DNA of 64,000 nucleotides, from NCBI RefSeq assembly GCF_000221185.1, contig NC_015865.1, forward strand, positions 682,001 to 746,000, given 5' to 3'. The notes beneath the pieces were generated by a model that worked only from the letters and a program-made list of their open reading frames with translations, was not told the DNA's origin and did not search any database. This document shows, piece after piece, positions 33,488 through 43,302 of this stretch; the stretch's first letter is position 1, and the number at the start of each line of letters is the position of its first letter. The DNA is from Thermococcus sp. 4557. GTDB taxonomy: Archaea > Methanobacteriota_B > Thermococci > Thermococcales > Thermococcaceae. Made by a program: the position numbers and the translations under genes.

Positions 33488-34515
33488 GGCTTTAGTTCAT
33501 CGGGGACGGTCTTGCCCTTCTCCTCGTAGTACTTGACGGCCCCTGGGTGGAGCGGAATGCTCATACCGTCGAGGGCGGTGTCGAAGCTTATGTACTGCGC
33601 CTTGGCGTGAACCTGCCTGAGCTCGTCAACGTGGAGGAAGAGGAGCCTGGTCATTGCGTAGACAACGTCGTCCGGAACGTCGGCGCTGACGACGAGAATG
33701 GCTTTAACGGCAAGGGTTGGGGTGTCCTCGGTCATTCCCTTGTAAGTGTCCTTCGGGAGGGTCTGGCTGACGTAGAATATATACCCATCATCCTTGAGCT
33801 TCTTAAGGATGTCCTCCCCTATCGGAAGGACCCTGACCGGGGTCTGAACGGCTATCTGGTCGATGGCCGGGGTTGGGGCACCCGAGACTATAACCGCGGC
33901 GTCGATCTGGCCGAGTTTGAGCTGCTGGGCGGCCTCGCTGAACTTGAGGTAGACCTTGTCAACGTCGTTCCAGACTCCGGCAGCTTCGAGTATCTGCTGG
34001 GCGGCCACGGCGGTACCGCTTCCGGCGGCACCAACGGCAACCTTCTTGCCCTTGAGGTCCTCGAGGGTCTTTATGTTGCTGTCAGCCTTAACAACGAACT
34101 GGATGGTCTCGGGGTAGAGGGCGGCGACACCGCGGATCTTGGTGACGGCCTTGCCCTGGAACGCCTCGAGGGTGGTACCGTGGAAAGCGTAGTAGGCGAC
34201 ATCGTTCTGCATTATAGCCGCCTGGGCCCTTCCCTCACCGATGGCCTGGGCGTTGGCAACGCTGGCGCCGCTGGTGACGGCCCTGGCTTCAATCTTAATA
34301 CCCGCCTCATCCTTGCTGTACTGGTTCAGTATGTTGGCGTAGGCTGAGCCGAGCGGGTAGTAGACGCCGCTGGTTCCTCCAGTGTATATCTCCACCGAGT
34401 AGCTCTCCGTCGGGCCGGTGGTAGAGCTGGTCTCCCCTCCTGGGCTCATACAGCCTGCCATAACCACGGCAAAAAGCAAAACCGCAACCAATCCGATTGG
34501 GACAAACTTTCTCAT
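33484..34515 (-). CDS. TAXI-family TRAP solute-binding lipoprotein
   Basis: A 343-residue extracytoplasmic binding protein. Lipobox VVMAGC near residue 22 is followed by a Ser/Thr/Gly linker, then EIYTGGTSGVYYPLGSAYANIL, the signature TAXI start, AAIMQNDVAYYAF, and KKVAVGAAGSGTAVAAQQIL. It should deliver a small organic acid or amino acid such as glutamate to the fused permease; the ligand cannot be read from sequence. The ATG at 34515 has GGAGGTG nine bases before it. First gene of the operon. A minus-strand TATA (ACTATATAAC) lies near 34600. Confidence 0.93.
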   Translation of the reverse strand: MRKFVPIGLVAVLLFAVVMAGCMSPGGETSSTTGPTESYSVEIYTGGTSGVYYPLGSAYANILNQYSKDEAGIKIEARAVTSGASVANAQAIGEGRAQAAIMQNDVAYYAFHGTTLEAFQGKAVTKIRGVAALYPETIQFVVKADSNIKTLEDLKGKKVAVGAAGSGTAVAAQQILEAAGVWNDVDKVYLKFSEAAQQLKLGQIDAAVIVSGAPTPAIDQIAVQTPVRVLPIGEDILKKLKDDGYIFYVSQTLPKDTYKGMTEDTPTLAVKAILVVSADVPDDVVYAMTRLLFLHVDELRQVHAKAQYISFDTALDGMSIPLHPGAVKYYEEKGKTVPDELKP

Positions 34516-34538
34516 AGTCCTGTACACCTCCAAACTAT

Positions 34539-34587
34539 AATGTACGTTTAATGGCCTAACGACCATATTAGGATATTGAAGTACATT
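34539..34587. promoter_or_regulatory. Inverted repeat upstream of the TAXI-TRAP operon
   Basis: AATGTAC at 34539-34545 and GTACATT at 34581-34587 are exact inverted repeats 35 bases apart, between the operon's TATA region and its first ATG. They could be operator half-sites. The rest of the 225-base gap is AT-rich and holds the dtd promoter on the plus strand (CCTTTTAATC near 34706). Confidence 0.35.
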
Positions 34588-34740
34588 CTATGTTATATAG
34601 TTTGCGTTACATTTTCGTAAATCTTTCATTCGATGCCAATATGAAACGTAAGAACCTCGATATAAACTATACAAAGGTAGAATTTCGAACCCGAGCAAAG
34701 CCTTTTAATCAGAACGGGAATCTCCCGTGGGGGTTGTAAA

Positions 34741-35559
34741 ATGAAGGTTATAATGACAACCAAGATCGACCTGGCATCTATGAACATAATGAGAAAGCTC
34801 ATCGAGAACTTCGGATTCAAGGAGACGGAGGGGGAGTTCGACGGCAACCCCGTCTATTCAAAGGACGACACCCTCATCCTCACGACGAACGAGGAGATGA
34901 TATACTACGACGGCCTCGATGGGGCCATAAAAGAGCAGCTTGGAATCACCCCGGAGATCATAGTATTCGCCTCGCGCCACTCCAGCAAGCAGAAGCTTCC
35001 CGCGCTTACCACCCATGTCACCGGCAACTGGGGGAACGCGATGTACGGGGGGAAAGACGAGAGCCTCGCCATAGCCCAGCCCGCGGCCATGAAGCTTGCC
35101 CTCATGAAAATGAACGAGCTCAACGACCTCGGCTGGACCGTCTGCTACGAGGCAACGCACCACGGCCCCAGCGAGCTCGACGTGCCGAGCCTGTTTATTG
35201 AGATAGGCTCGAGTGAGGAGGAGTGGGTCAACGACAGGGCTGGGGAGATAATAGCGGAGACGATAATCCACGTGCTCGAAAACTACAAGACCGCCAGGTT
35301 TCCGGTCGCCATAGGCATAGGCGGCGGGCACTACGCGCCGAAGCAGACCAAGAGGGCACTTGAGACAGACATAGCGTTCAGCCACATAGCCCCGAAGTAC
35401 GCACACCCGGTTAAAGAGGAGCTCCTTCTCAGGGCCATCGAGAGGACACAGGGAGGAGTCGATGCCATTTACGTCGACTGGAAGGGCAGCAGGGGTGAAA
35501 CCCGGCAGCTGGCGAAGAGGCTGGCCGAGGAACTGAACTTGGAGTTCATAAGGGACTGA
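34741..35559 (+). CDS. dtdA: D-aminoacyl-tRNA deacylase (archaeal Dtd2 type)
   Basis: A 272-residue enzyme that removes D-amino acids wrongly attached to tRNA. Archaeal family features: N-terminal [38 protein letters not shown], then [23 protein letters not shown] and [13 protein letters not shown] with conserved His and Gly residues that bind zinc and substrate. Length is standard. GGGGGTTG precedes the ATG. Single gene, divergent from the TAXI operon and followed by ftsZ with its own promoter. Confidence 0.94.
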   Translation: MKVIMTTKIDLASMNIMRKLIENFGFKETEGEFDGNPVYSKDDTLILTTNEEMIYYDGLDGAIKEQLGITPEIIVFASRHSSKQKLPALTTHVTGNWGNAMYGGKDESLAIAQPAAMKLALMKMNELNDLGWTVCYEATHHGPSELDVPSLFIEIGSSEEEWVNDRAGEIIAETIIHVLENYKTARFPVAIGIGGGHYAPKQTKRALETDIAFSHIAPKYAHPVKEELLLRAIERTQGGVDAIYVDWKGSRGETRQLAKRLAEELNLEFIRD

Positions 35560-35680
35560 AGGGGCGAAATCTTTAAAGATGTTGAGCGGGATTTTAAAAT
35601 CAACACTCGTCCTTAGCTAAATTTATATACTACCTGCGTACAAAGTGGAACAGATGTTAAATTGCCCGGAGGGTGAAAAG

Positions 35681-36802
35681 ATGCTGAAGCTGATTGAAGA
35701 CGCCATTGAAAGAACCTCCGCCGGCCTTAACAAGGTGCCGGAGGCCCAGGCCCCCCAGACTGACATCGATGAGGAGCTCAGGAGAATCCTTGAGCAGATT
35801 CAGGCTAAGATTAATGTCGTTGGTGTCGGCGGTGCCGGCTGTAACACCATTAACAGGATGATGCAGGTTGGTATTCAGGGCGCTAAGGTTGTCGCCATCA
35901 ACACGGACGCCCAGGACCTCCTCAAGGTTCGCGCTCACAAGAAGATACTCATCGGTAAGGAGCTCACCCGCGGCCTCGGAGCAGGAAACAACCCCAAGAT
36001 GGGAGAAGAGGCCGCCAAGGAGAGCGAGAGGGACATCAGGGAGGCCCTGGAAGGAGCTGACATGGTCTTCATCACCTGCGGTCTCGGCGGAGGTACCGGC
36101 ACCGGCGCCGCTCCGGTCGTTGCCGAGATCGCCAAGAAGATGGGGGCCCTCACGGTCTCCGTCGTCACCCTCCCGTTCACGGTTGAGGGCATAAGGAGGA
36201 TAAAGAACGCCGAGTACGGCCTGGAGAGGCTCAGGAAGAACAGCGACACCGTCATAGTCATCCCGAACGACAAGCTCATGGAGGTCGCCCCGAACCTGCC
36301 GATCCACATGGCCTTCAAGGTCGCCGACGAGATACTCGTCCAGGCCGTTAAGGGCATAACCGAGCTCATCACCAAGCCCGGCCTTGTCAACCTCGACTTC
36401 AACGACGTCCGCGCCGTCATGAAGGACGGCGGCGTCGCCATGATCGGTATCGGCGAGAGCGACAGCGAGAAGCGCGCCCTGGAGGCTGCCCAGCAGGCCC
36501 TCAACAGCCCGCTCCTCGACGTTGACATCAGCGGTGCGAAGGGCGCCCTCATAAGCATCAGTGGAAGCGACGTCAAGCTCGAGGAGGCCCAGCAGATAAT
36601 AGAGCTCGTCACGAGCAAGCTCGACCCGGAGGCGCAGGTCATCTGGGGTATCCAGCTCGACGAGGAGCTGGAGAAGATGATCCGCATCCTCATCGTGGTC
36701 ACCGGCGTCAGCTCACCCTACGCGGTGGCTGAGGAGGAGCAGGGTTACTACAGTGAGGAGCAGGAGAGAAAAGTTATTAAGCTCGATCTTGAGGAGCTTT
36801 GA
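35681..36802 (+). CDS. ftsZ: Cell division protein FtsZ (FtsZ1)
   Basis: A 373-residue tubulin-like GTPase that builds the division ring. GTP-binding parts: [16 protein letters not shown], the tubulin signature [24 protein letters not shown], and the T7 loop [13 protein letters not shown] that completes the neighbouring active site. The C-terminal tail [20 protein letters not shown] is short and acidic. The start is ATG at 35681 with GGAGGGTGAAAAG; an in-frame ATG at 35654 is upstream of that site. Promoter AATTTATATACT near 35624. secE and spt5 follow at once, a conserved order in Euryarchaeota. Confidence 0.96.
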   Translation: MLKLIEDAIERTSAGLNKVPEAQAPQTDIDEELRRILEQIQAKINVVGVGGAGCNTINRMMQVGIQGAKVVAINTDAQDLLKVRAHKKILIGKELTRGLGAGNNPKMGEEAAKESERDIREALEGADMVFITCGLGGGTGTGAAPVVAEIAKKMGALTVSVVTLPFTVEGIRRIKNAEYGLERLRKNSDTVIVIPNDKLMEVAPNLPIHMAFKVADEILVQAVKGITELITKPGLVNLDFNDVRAVMKDGGVAMIGIGESDSEKRALEAAQQALNSPLLDVDISGAKGALISISGSDVKLEEAQQIIELVTSKLDPEAQVIWGIQLDEELEKMIRILIVVTGVSSPYAVAEEEQGYYSEEQERKVIKLDLEEL

Positions 36803-36841
36803 CGATACCTTTCATTTTCAAAATTTAGCGAGGTGACGGGA

Positions 36842-37027
36842 GTGGCAACGACCACGGAAAAGCTTAAAAGCTTCTTCGCGGAGTCGCGGAGGGTTTTGAT
36901 GGTCACTAAGAAGCCGGGAATGAAGGAATTTAAGATGGCAGCGAAGATAACCGGCATTGGAATGCTCCTGATAGGTACCATTGGCCTTATACTCCGCCTG
37001 ATAGGCTACCTCATCACCGGAGCCTGA
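36842..37027 (+). CDS. secE: SecE/Sec61-gamma translocase subunit
   Basis: A 61-residue membrane protein: a short amphipathic helix ([21 protein letters not shown]) that lies on the membrane, then one transmembrane helix ([23 protein letters not shown]) that clamps SecY. The size fits the archaeal family. The start is probably GTG at 36842, with GAGGTGACGGGA before it; a GTG at 36833 overlaps that site. It lies between ftsZ and spt5. Confidence 0.92.
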   Translation: MATTTEKLKSFFAESRRVLMVTKKPGMKEFKMAAKITGIGMLLIGTIGLILRLIGYLITGA

Positions 37028-37050
37028 ACCAGCGGCAGTGGGTGAGAATG

Positions 37051-37509
37051 ATGAGCGACGGCAAGATATTCACAGTGCGTGTCACGGTGGGGCAGGAAGA
37101 GACCACCGCAAAGCTGATATACAGCAAGATTAAGACGTACAACCTTCCAGTTTACGCCATACTGGCGCCGTCGAAGGTTAAGGGATATATCTTCATCGAG
37201 GCGCCGAGCAAAAGCGCCGTGGATGAGGCCATAAAGGGCATACGCCACGCCAAGGGGACCCTTCCCGGCGAGGTCAAGTTCGAGGAGATAGAGCACTTCC
37301 TCGAGGAGAAGCCCGCTGTGAGCGGCTTCGAGCCCGGCGACATCGTTGAGCTCATCTCCGGCCCGTTCAAGGGCGAGAAGGCCAAGGTCGTCAGGGTCGA
37401 CGAAGCCAAGGACGAGATAGTCGTTGAGCTCATAGGCTCGATCGTCCCGATTCCGGTCACGGTGAGGGGCGAATACGTTAGACTTATAAGCAAACGCCAG
37501 AAGGAGTGA
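37051..37509 (+). CDS. spt5: Transcription elongation factor Spt5 (NusG-like)
   Basis: A 152-residue protein with an NGN domain ([21 protein letters not shown] ... GYIFIEAPS) and a C-terminal KOW domain ([21 protein letters not shown]). With Spt4 it closes the RNA polymerase clamp and links transcription to translation. Two adjacent ATG codons at 37048 and 37051 are candidates; GGTGAG is four bases before the second. It overlaps neither neighbour and leads into rpl11, so secE-spt5-rpl11 are likely co-transcribed, as in bacteria (secE-nusG-rplK). Confidence 0.95.
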   Translation: MSDGKIFTVRVTVGQEETTAKLIYSKIKTYNLPVYAILAPSKVKGYIFIEAPSKSAVDEAIKGIRHAKGTLPGEVKFEEIEHFLEEKPAVSGFEPGDIVELISGPFKGEKAKVVRVDEAKDEIVVELIGSIVPIPVTVRGEYVRLISKRQKE

Positions 37510-37535
37510 ACGGTCAACAGACAGAGGTGAGAAAA

Positions 37536-38027
37536 ATGGCACAGGTTGTTGAGGTGCTCGTTGAGGGAGGAAAGGCTTCACCCGGACCCCCGCTCGGTCC
37601 CGCCATCGGTCCGCTCGGACTCAACGTCAAGCAGGTCGTTGACGAGATAAACAAGGCTACCAAGGACTTTGAGGGAATGCAGGTTCCCGTCAAGATCATC
37701 GTCACCGACCCGAAGAAGAAGACCTTCGAGATCGAGGTCGGTGTCCCGCCGGTCAGCCAGCTCATCAAGAAGGAGATCGGCGCCCCGAAGGGCTCCAGCG
37801 AGCCCGGTCACAGCCCGGTCGGGAACCTGACCATGGAGCAGGTCATCAGAATCGCGAAGGCCAAGGTCGAGCAGATGCTCGCGGCAGACATCAAGGCCGC
37901 GGCGAAGGAGGTCATCGGCACCGCCCTCAGCATGGGCGTCACCATCGAGGGCAAGGATCCCAGGGAAGTTCAGAGGGAGATTGACGAAGGCGTTTACGAC
38001 GAGATTTTCGCCAACGCCGAGGAGTGA
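37536..38027 (+). CDS. rpl11: Ribosomal protein L11 (uL11)
   Basis: A 163-residue protein of the GTPase-associated centre of the large subunit. The N-terminal [20 protein letters not shown] is the family signature (Pro-rich loop), followed by the RNA-binding C-terminal domain with [17 protein letters not shown]. The ATG follows GAGGTGAGAAAA. Confidence 0.97.
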   Translation: MAQVVEVLVEGGKASPGPPLGPAIGPLGLNVKQVVDEINKATKDFEGMQVPVKIIVTDPKKKTFEIEVGVPPVSQLIKKEIGAPKGSSEPGHSPVGNLTMEQVIRIAKAKVEQMLAADIKAAAKEVIGTALSMGVTIEGKDPREVQREIDEGVYDEIFANAEE

Positions 38028-38106
38028 GGGAAAAGTTTAAAAATCCCTCTTTTTACGCATCTTTGACTTTTTCGGGCTTAAATCAAAACCGAAAGGAGGG
38101 CTGTAA

Positions 38107-38757
38107 ATGGCCTTTGACAGGCAGAAAATCGTGGAAGCGGTGAAGGAGGCGAAGGCCCGGGCTAAGCCGCGCAACTTCACACAGACCGTCGAAATGGCAG
38201 TCAACCTCAAGGATATCGACCTCCGCAAGCCGGAGAACAGGTTCAAGCTTGAGGTTGTGCTGCCCCACGGTCGTGGGAAGGAGCCCAAAATCGCGGTCAT
38301 CGCTGATGGTGCCGTTGCCGAGGCGGCTAAAAAGCTCGGGCTTGATGTGATTAGTGGAGAGCAGCTTGAGGAACTTGCCAAGAGCCCAAGGGAAGCCAGG
38401 AAGCTCGCGAAGAACTACGACTTCTTCATAGCGGCGGCTCCCCTGATGCCGAAGATCGGTAGGTACCTCGGTAGGTACCTCGGTCCGAGGAACAAGATGC
38501 CGCAGGTAGTTCCGCCGACCATGACCAACCTCGAACCGATAGTTGCCAGGCTCAAGAGGACCGTCAGGCTGCAGCTCAAGAACAACCCCGTTGTGCACGC
38601 CAGAGTTGGAACCGAGGACATGGACGACGAGAAGCTGGCTGAAAACGCCGAGGCCGTTCTCAACGCCATCATCAACAAGCTGGAGCGCGGCGAGAACCAA
38701 GTGAAGTCAGTGTACGTCAAGACCACCATGGGACCGGCAGTTAAGGTGGAGAGGTGA
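38107..38757 (+). CDS. rpl1: Ribosomal protein L1 (uL1)
   Basis: A 216-residue L1 stalk protein that binds 23S rRNA and, in other archaea, its own mRNA as a repressor. Features: [37 protein letters not shown], and the conserved [15 protein letters not shown]. The site AAAGGAGGG precedes the ATG. An AT-rich 79-base leader with GTTTAAAAATC (near 38036) and CGGGCTTAAATC (near 38074) may hold a second promoter of the operon. Confidence 0.97.
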   Translation: MAFDRQKIVEAVKEAKARAKPRNFTQTVEMAVNLKDIDLRKPENRFKLEVVLPHGRGKEPKIAVIADGAVAEAAKKLGLDVISGEQLEELAKSPREARKLAKNYDFFIAAAPLMPKIGRYLGRYLGPRNKMPQVVPPTMTNLEPIVARLKRTVRLQLKNNPVVHARVGTEDMDDEKLAENAEAVLNAIINKLERGENQVKSVYVKTTMGPAVKVER

Positions 38758-38762
38758 GGAAG

Positions 38763-39782
38763 ATGGCCCACGTTGCCGAGTGGAAGAAGAAGGAAGTTGA
38801 AGAGCTCGCCAACATCATCAAGAGCCACCCAGTGATAGCGCTCGTTGACGTCGCCAACGTCCCGGCTTACCCGCTCAGCAAGATGCGTGAGAAGCTCAGG
38901 GGCAAGGCGCTCCTCAGGGTCAGCAGGAACACCCTCATAGAGCTCGCCATAAAGAGGGCCGCCCAGGAGCTCAACAACCCGGACCTCGAGAAGCTCATCG
39001 ACCACATCCAGGGCGGAGCCGGAATCCTCGCCACCGAGATGAACCCGTTCAAGCTCTACAAGCTCCTTGAGGAGAGCAAGACCCCTGCCCCGGCCAAGCC
39101 GGGAGCGGTGGTTCCCAGGGACGTCGTCATACCCGCCGGTCCGACTTCGATCTCGCCGGGTCCGCTCGTCGGTGAGATGCAGGCCCTAGGAATCCCGGCG
39201 AGGATCGAGAAGGGTAAGGTCAGCATCCAGAAGGACTACACCGTCCTCAAGGCCGGTGAGGTCATCACCGACCAGCTCGCGAGGATCCTCAACGCGCTCG
39301 GAATTGAGCCGCTCGAGGTCGGTCTCAACCTGCTCGCGGCCTACGAGGACGGAATCGTCTACACTCCAGAAGTCCTGGCGATCGACGAGAGCGAGTACAT
39401 CAACCTGCTCCAGCAGGCCTACATGCACGCGTTCAACCTGTCCGTCAACACCGCCTACCCGACGGGCCAGACCATCGAGGCCATCATACAGAAGGCCTTC
39501 CTCGGCGCGAAGAACGTCGCTGTGGAGGCTGGCTACGTCACCCCAGAGACCGTCGAGGACATCTTTGGCAGGGCTCTGCGTGCAGTCCTGCTCATAGCAC
39601 AGGAGCTGCCTGAGGACCTGCTCGACGAGAAGACCAAAGAGCTTTTAAACCAACAGGCACAAATAGCCGTTGCCGCTCAGCCTCAGGAGGAGAAGGTTGA
39701 GGAGGCTGAGGAAGAAGAGGAGGAAGAAGAGGAAGCCTCAGAGGAGGACGCGCTCGCCGGACTGGGCGCGCTCTTCGGCTGA
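38763..39782 (+). CDS. rpl10: Ribosomal protein L10 (uL10/P0)
   Basis: A 339-residue stalk base protein. The N-terminal rRNA-binding part ([20 protein letters not shown]) is followed by helices that carry stalk dimers and an acidic hinge that ends in the shared [10 protein letters not shown] tail that recruits translation factors. The start is ATG at 38763, since GAGGTGAGGAAG precedes it. It lies five bases after rpl1. The long Glu run near the end is normal. Confidence 0.97.
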   Translation: MAHVAEWKKKEVEELANIIKSHPVIALVDVANVPAYPLSKMREKLRGKALLRVSRNTLIELAIKRAAQELNNPDLEKLIDHIQGGAGILATEMNPFKLYKLLEESKTPAPAKPGAVVPRDVVIPAGPTSISPGPLVGEMQALGIPARIEKGKVSIQKDYTVLKAGEVITDQLARILNALGIEPLEVGLNLLAAYEDGIVYTPEVLAIDESEYINLLQQAYMHAFNLSVNTAYPTGQTIEAIIQKAFLGAKNVAVEAGYVTPETVEDIFGRALRAVLLIAQELPEDLLDEKTKELLNQQAQIAVAAQPQEEKVEEAEEEEEEEEEASEEDALAGLGALFG

Positions 39783-39860
39783 ACTTTCCATTTCCCTCGT
39801 ATCCCTGAACAAATCCGTGTGAAATGAATGAAAAAATGAAGATGATTGGAGGTGCGAAAA

Positions 39861-40178
39861 ATGGAGTACGTGTATGCCGCTCTGCTGCTCCACGCCGCTG
39901 GTAAGGAGATAACCGAGGAGAACCTCAAGGCCATCCTTGAGGCCGCTGGTGTCAGCCCGGACGAGGCTAGGATAAAGGCCCTCGTTGCCGCCCTTGAGGG
40001 CGTCAACATCGACGAGGTCATCGAGAAGGCCGCCATGCCGGTTGCCGCCCCGGTTGCCGTTGCCGCTGCTCCGGCTGCCGAGGCCCCGGCTGAGGCCGCC
40101 GCTGAGGAAGAGGAGGAAGAGGAAGAGGAGGCCAGCGAGGAGGAGGCCCTCGCCGGTCTCGGCGCCCTCTTCGGCTGA
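39861..40178 (+). CDS. rpl12: Ribosomal protein L12 (P1)
   Basis: A 105-residue stalk protein: helical dimer domain ([20 protein letters not shown]), Ala/Pro/Glu hinge and the C-terminal [13 protein letters not shown] factor-binding tail, nearly identical to the tail of L10. The ATG follows GGAGGTGCGAAAA; an in-frame TTG at 39846 overlaps that site. Last gene of the ftsZ-to-L12 cluster; a strong terminator follows. Confidence 0.97.
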   Translation: MEYVYAALLLHAAGKEITEENLKAILEAAGVSPDEARIKALVAALEGVNIDEVIEKAAMPVAAPVAVAAAPAAEAPAEAAAEEEEEEEEEASEEEALAGLGALFG

Positions 40179-40194
40179 ACTCCTTTTCCCTTTT

Positions 40195-40212
40195 GTCCGC
40201 CCCCGGGCGGAC
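40195..40212 (+). terminator. Ribosomal operon terminator
   Basis: A perfect 8-base stem GTCCGCCC-CC-GGGCGGAC with a two-base loop, preceded by T-rich TCCTTTTCCCTTTT and followed by CAACTTTTCTTT. A second stem CTTTGA/TCAAAG lies just after. Confidence 0.65.
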
Positions 40213-40303
40213 ACCCAGCAACTTTTCTTTGAAGTTCTTAATCAAAGGGAATGATTCTCTGACCACCGCAAACTTTATTTTTGGGCCCCGTTACTTACCA
40301 CGG

Positions 40304-40379
<76 letters not shown>

Positions 40380-40866
40380 TAAGAAACTTTTGCCAAGCAA
40401 AAGTTTCATCAAAGTTCATAGCTCCTTTTTGAGGGTTCGAGGTTAGAATGATTTTCTCGTTGAATAGCTTGTCCTTGATGTGGGAACTTTCTAGATTGCT
40501 CCTTCATTGTGGGTTTAACATTGGAATAGACGCCCGAGGGGCGTCATGAAGGAAGTAAACCCTCTGGCAAGGCTGGTCTAAATGCCTTCCCCTTGGAGCA
40601 AGAACTTGTTCTGATAAAAATCCTGCATTACGGCCCTATTAGAAGAGCTACGAACTTTTGGCAAAGCTTTTTCCAAAAACTTCCGCGAAGTTTGGCCAAG
40701 TTCGTGATTTTTTGACGTGGTGTTCTACTGAAAAAGGGAATCACAAACTTTGATGAACCCTTTCACATCGCCCGGTGCCGGCCAACCGCTCAGCCCAAAG
40801 AGGGCATAAGCGCATCGGCAGGATTGTTTTTATACCACTCCCCTAAATCTTCAGCGGTGGTTACCA
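40380..40866. repeat. Palindrome-rich non-coding block after tRNA-Arg, plus dcd promoter
   Basis: No gene in 487 bases. GAAACTTTTGC-caa-GCAAAAGTTTC (40383-40407) follows the tRNA. TTCATCAAAGTT (40405-40416) and AACTTTGATGAA (40746-40757) are exact 12-base inverted repeats bounding about 350 bases. Inside, CCTTCAT/ATGAAGG and GGGTTTA (40511-40517)/TAAACCC (40556-40562) surround GACGCCC-GAG-GGGCGTC (40529-40545), and AAACTTC-cgc-GAAGTTT lies near 40676-40692. The same 10-11-base GAAACTTT(T)GC palindrome and a GRCGYCC hairpin occur in the block at 28127. The end of the gap holds the dcd promoter (GTTTTTATACC near 40830). Confidence 0.6.
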
Positions 40867-41334
40867 ATGATGCTCCCGGACTGGAAAATCAGGAAAGAAA
40901 TTCTAATCGAACCCTTCAACGAGAAGTCCCTCCAGCCGGCAGGCTACGACCTGCGCGTTGGGAGGGAAGCCTACATAAACGGAGAACTGATAGACGTTGA
41001 AGAGGCCGGAAAAGTTGTGATTCCCCCAAAGACATACGCCCTCATCCTTACCCTCGAGCGTGTTAGGCTCCCGGACGACGTCATGGGTGACATGAAGCTC
41101 AGGAGCAGCCTTGCCAGGGAGGGTTTACTCGGCTCGTTCGCATGGGTCGATCCTGGCTGGGACGGCAACCTTACCCTCGGGATCTACAACGCCTCCGATG
41201 AGCCCATCGAGCTCTCCTATGGAGAGCGCTTTGTACAGATAGCCTTCATAAGGCTGGAGGGTCCCGCAAAAAGTCCCTACCGCGGGAACTATCAGGGGAG
41301 CCAGCACCTGGCGCTCTCAAAGAGGAAGAAGTAA
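40867..41334 (+). CDS. dcd: dCTP deaminase
   Basis: A 155-residue enzyme that turns dCTP into dUTP for dTTP synthesis. Family signatures: LQPAGYDLRVG, MKLRSSLAREGL with the catalytic Ser-Leu-x-Arg loop, FAWVDPGWDGNLTLGIYN, and SYGERFVQIAFIRL with the conserved Glu. The size is typical of archaeal dcd; I see nothing that shows whether it is bifunctional with dUTPase. ATG at 40867 (a second ATG follows directly) after GGTGGTTACCA. Single gene. It supplies the same dTTP route as tmk at 55027. Confidence 0.94.
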   Translation: MMLPDWKIRKEILIEPFNEKSLQPAGYDLRVGREAYINGELIDVEEAGKVVIPPKTYALILTLERVRLPDDVMGDMKLRSSLAREGLLGSFAWVDPGWDGNLTLGIYNASDEPIELSYGERFVQIAFIRLEGPAKSPYRGNYQGSQHLALSKRKK

Positions 41335-41671
41335 TTTCCTTGGGATGGGGATTTTCCCTCTTCTTCTCCCTCCCGTCGCCCACGTTTGAATAATTTTCCG
41401 GTGCCGTTAGCAGTATCGACCAGCGCTTTTTTTCAATCGTGCCCCCAGCCGTTAAAAGGCCCCACCTGGGTGGGCCCTCCGATGGGCCGTAGTGTCATGA
41501 CGGCAGAACTGGAAGGAAAGCAGGTGTCGATGAACACCCAGCTGGCCAAGCTAAATTTATTCCAGGGTGCATCCGGCGTTAAAGCGGCGGAAACGCCTCC
41601 GTTTACCGAAAGGTTTATATATCTCCAATTCCTTAAAGAATACCGAAGAACCCGTTAAGGAGGTGTTGCGA
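41335..41671. other. Intergenic region with a GC-rich hairpin and the histone promoter
   Basis: Between dcd and the histone. It holds a T-rich stretch after dcd, then a TATA-like GTTAAAAGG (41451-41459) overlapping a stable hairpin GGCCCCACC-tg-GGTGGGCC (41458-41476), and a smaller hairpin GGTGT-cgatga-ACACC near 41522. A 58-codon open frame starts at 41482 but has no ribosome site. The histone TATA is GGTTTATATATC near 41611-41622. The middle may be a structured RNA; no known family was recognised. Confidence 0.5.
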
Positions 41672-41875
41672 ATGGCCGAGCTTCCGATTGCCCCGATTGA
41701 CAGGCTTATAAGGAAGGCCGGCGCTGAGAGGGTCAGCGAGGACGCTGCCAAGGTTCTCGCCGAGTACCTCGAGGAGTACGCCATCGAGCTTGCCAGGAAG
41801 TCCGCTGACTTCGCCAGGCACGCCGGCAGGAAGACCGTCAAGGCCGAGGACATCAAGCTTGCCATCAAGGCTTGA
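41672..41875 (+). CDS. Archaeal histone
   Basis: A 67-residue histone-fold protein (HMf/HpkA type) that wraps DNA as a dimer-based fibre. Features: [19 protein letters not shown], the long central helix [20 protein letters not shown], and the C-terminal [15 protein letters not shown] with the RKTV DNA-binding loop. The ATG follows GGAGGTGTTGCGA. With TrmBL2 in this window it represents the two main chromatin proteins of Thermococcus. Confidence 0.97.
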   Translation: MAELPIAPIDRLIRKAGAERVSEDAAKVLAEYLEEYAIELARKSADFARHAGRKTVKAEDIKLAIKA

Positions 41876-41948
41876 AGGCCTTTCTGGCTTCTTTTACTTC
41901 TCATTTCTGAACCGTTAGCATTTTAAGTCAATTCTCCAGGCTTCAAAC

Positions 41949-43223
41949 ATGCCCGAGATAGCCGTCCGAATGACCAAGCGCAATCACAACGCCTTCGTTC
42001 ATCTGCTCGGGGCCCTGGAGAGCCAGGGCTTTGACCTGAGCGAGCTCCTGATAACAAAGGATTTCCGGGAGATACTGAAGGCCAGACCGAAGGTTGTTCT
42101 CTACTCCTTCTTCACCGAGGAGATATGGGGAAACCTGCCCCAGGAGATCCACCTCCTGAAAGATATGGGAACCCTTCTCGTCGCGGGCGGCTACCACGCG
42201 ATAGCCATGCCGAAGCACACCCTCAATCAACTCGGCTTTGACATCGCGGTTATAGGCGAAGGGGAGGAGGTTCTCTACCAGCTCCTCACCGTGCTGAAAA
42301 GGACAGGGTACCGAATCACAAAGGAGCTCCTCGACATCAGGGGACTGGCCTTCTACCTCAACGGTGAGTTCCTCTTTACGGGCTTCGCCAAGGTTGAGGA
42401 TTTCTGGCGCTTCCCTCCATATCCCGAGAGCGTTCGTTTGATCTCCCCCATAGAAATAACCCGCGGCTGTCCCTTCGGCTGCTACTACTGTCAGACACCC
42501 TATATCAAGGGACTGAGGATGAGGCACAGGCCGATAGACCAAATCGTAAAGTACTCCCGCAGAATGAGGGACATGCGCTACATAACCCCCAACGCCTTCG
42601 CCTACGGCTCGCCGGGGGCAATACTAAAGCTCAACAAGCTCGAGGCCCTGCTCAAGGCCCTCCAGCCCCTTCGGAAAGAGGGCAGAAGGCTCTACTACGG
42701 CACGTTCCCGAGTGAGGTCAGGCCCGAGTTCGTCCTTCCGGAGACGCTGGAGCTCCTCATCGACTATGCAGACAACAGGAGGCTGGCCATAGGCGCCCAG
42801 AGCGGGGACGATGCCATGCTCAGAGCAATGCACAGGGTTCACAGGGTCGAGCACGTCCAGCGGGCGGTGGAATACATGCTCGAGTACGGCTTCGAGCCGG
42901 TCGTTGACTTCATAGTTGGCCTTCCGAATGAAACGGAGGAGAGCCAGCGCAAGAGCATCGAGCTGATGAAGTGGATCATGGGGAAGGGCGGGAAGGTCAG
43001 GGCCCACTACTTCATGCCGCTCCCAGGAACGCCCTGGGCGCGCTGCAGGCCGAGTCCGCTGAGCGAGGAGATGAAGAAGTTCCTCGGCAGGATGGCCGCG
43101 AAGGGCAAGATAGAGGGCTCGTGGGGCAACCAGATTGAACTGTCGGGGAAGCTTCAGAGACTCTTGGAAGAATTCTACGAGGAGCCGATGAGCCACACAG
43201 TGCCCGTCAAGAACGTCTGCTGA
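41949..43223 (+). CDS. B12-binding domain/radical SAM protein
   Basis: A 424-residue protein of the archaeal radical SAM group with an N-terminal cobalamin-binding-like domain (residues 1 to about 150; LLVAGGYHAIAMP, VIGEGEEVLYQLL). The radical SAM core has the Fe-S triad C174, C178, C181 (CPFGCYYC), then a TIM-barrel with IGAQSGDDAMLRAMHRVH and VVDFIVGLPNETEE. This layout resembles the MJ1487-type family, whose reaction is unknown; methyl transfer is one possibility. There is no clear ribosome site and the promoter CATTTTAAGTC is close, so the mRNA may be nearly leaderless. Ends PVKNVC, a C-terminal cysteine. Confidence 0.85.
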   Translation: MPEIAVRMTKRNHNAFVHLLGALESQGFDLSELLITKDFREILKARPKVVLYSFFTEEIWGNLPQEIHLLKDMGTLLVAGGYHAIAMPKHTLNQLGFDIAVIGEGEEVLYQLLTVLKRTGYRITKELLDIRGLAFYLNGEFLFTGFAKVEDFWRFPPYPESVRLISPIEITRGCPFGCYYCQTPYIKGLRMRHRPIDQIVKYSRRMRDMRYITPNAFAYGSPGAILKLNKLEALLKALQPLRKEGRRLYYGTFPSEVRPEFVLPETLELLIDYADNRRLAIGAQSGDDAMLRAMHRVHRVEHVQRAVEYMLEYGFEPVVDFIVGLPNETEESQRKSIELMKWIMGKGGKVRAHYFMPLPGTPWARCRPSPLSEEMKKFLGRMAAKGKIEGSWGNQIELSGKLQRLLEEFYEEPMSHTVPVKNVC

Positions 43224-43302
43224 TTACCATTCACATGGACGTGTCAAAGAGCCATCCAATAAGCTTATAACCCCATTCTTTCGTTATCCAACCGACGGCG
43301 AA

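Noticed and set aside
35609-35626. GATTTTAAAATC palindrome before ftsZ as an operator
   Set aside because: AT-only centre of this length is expected near archaeal promoters; nothing ties it to a regulator.
41386-41658. 90-codon frame between dcd and the histone gene
   Set aside because: The first part lies before any promoter and it runs through the histone promoter; kept only as a weak small-gene or RNA candidate from 41482.
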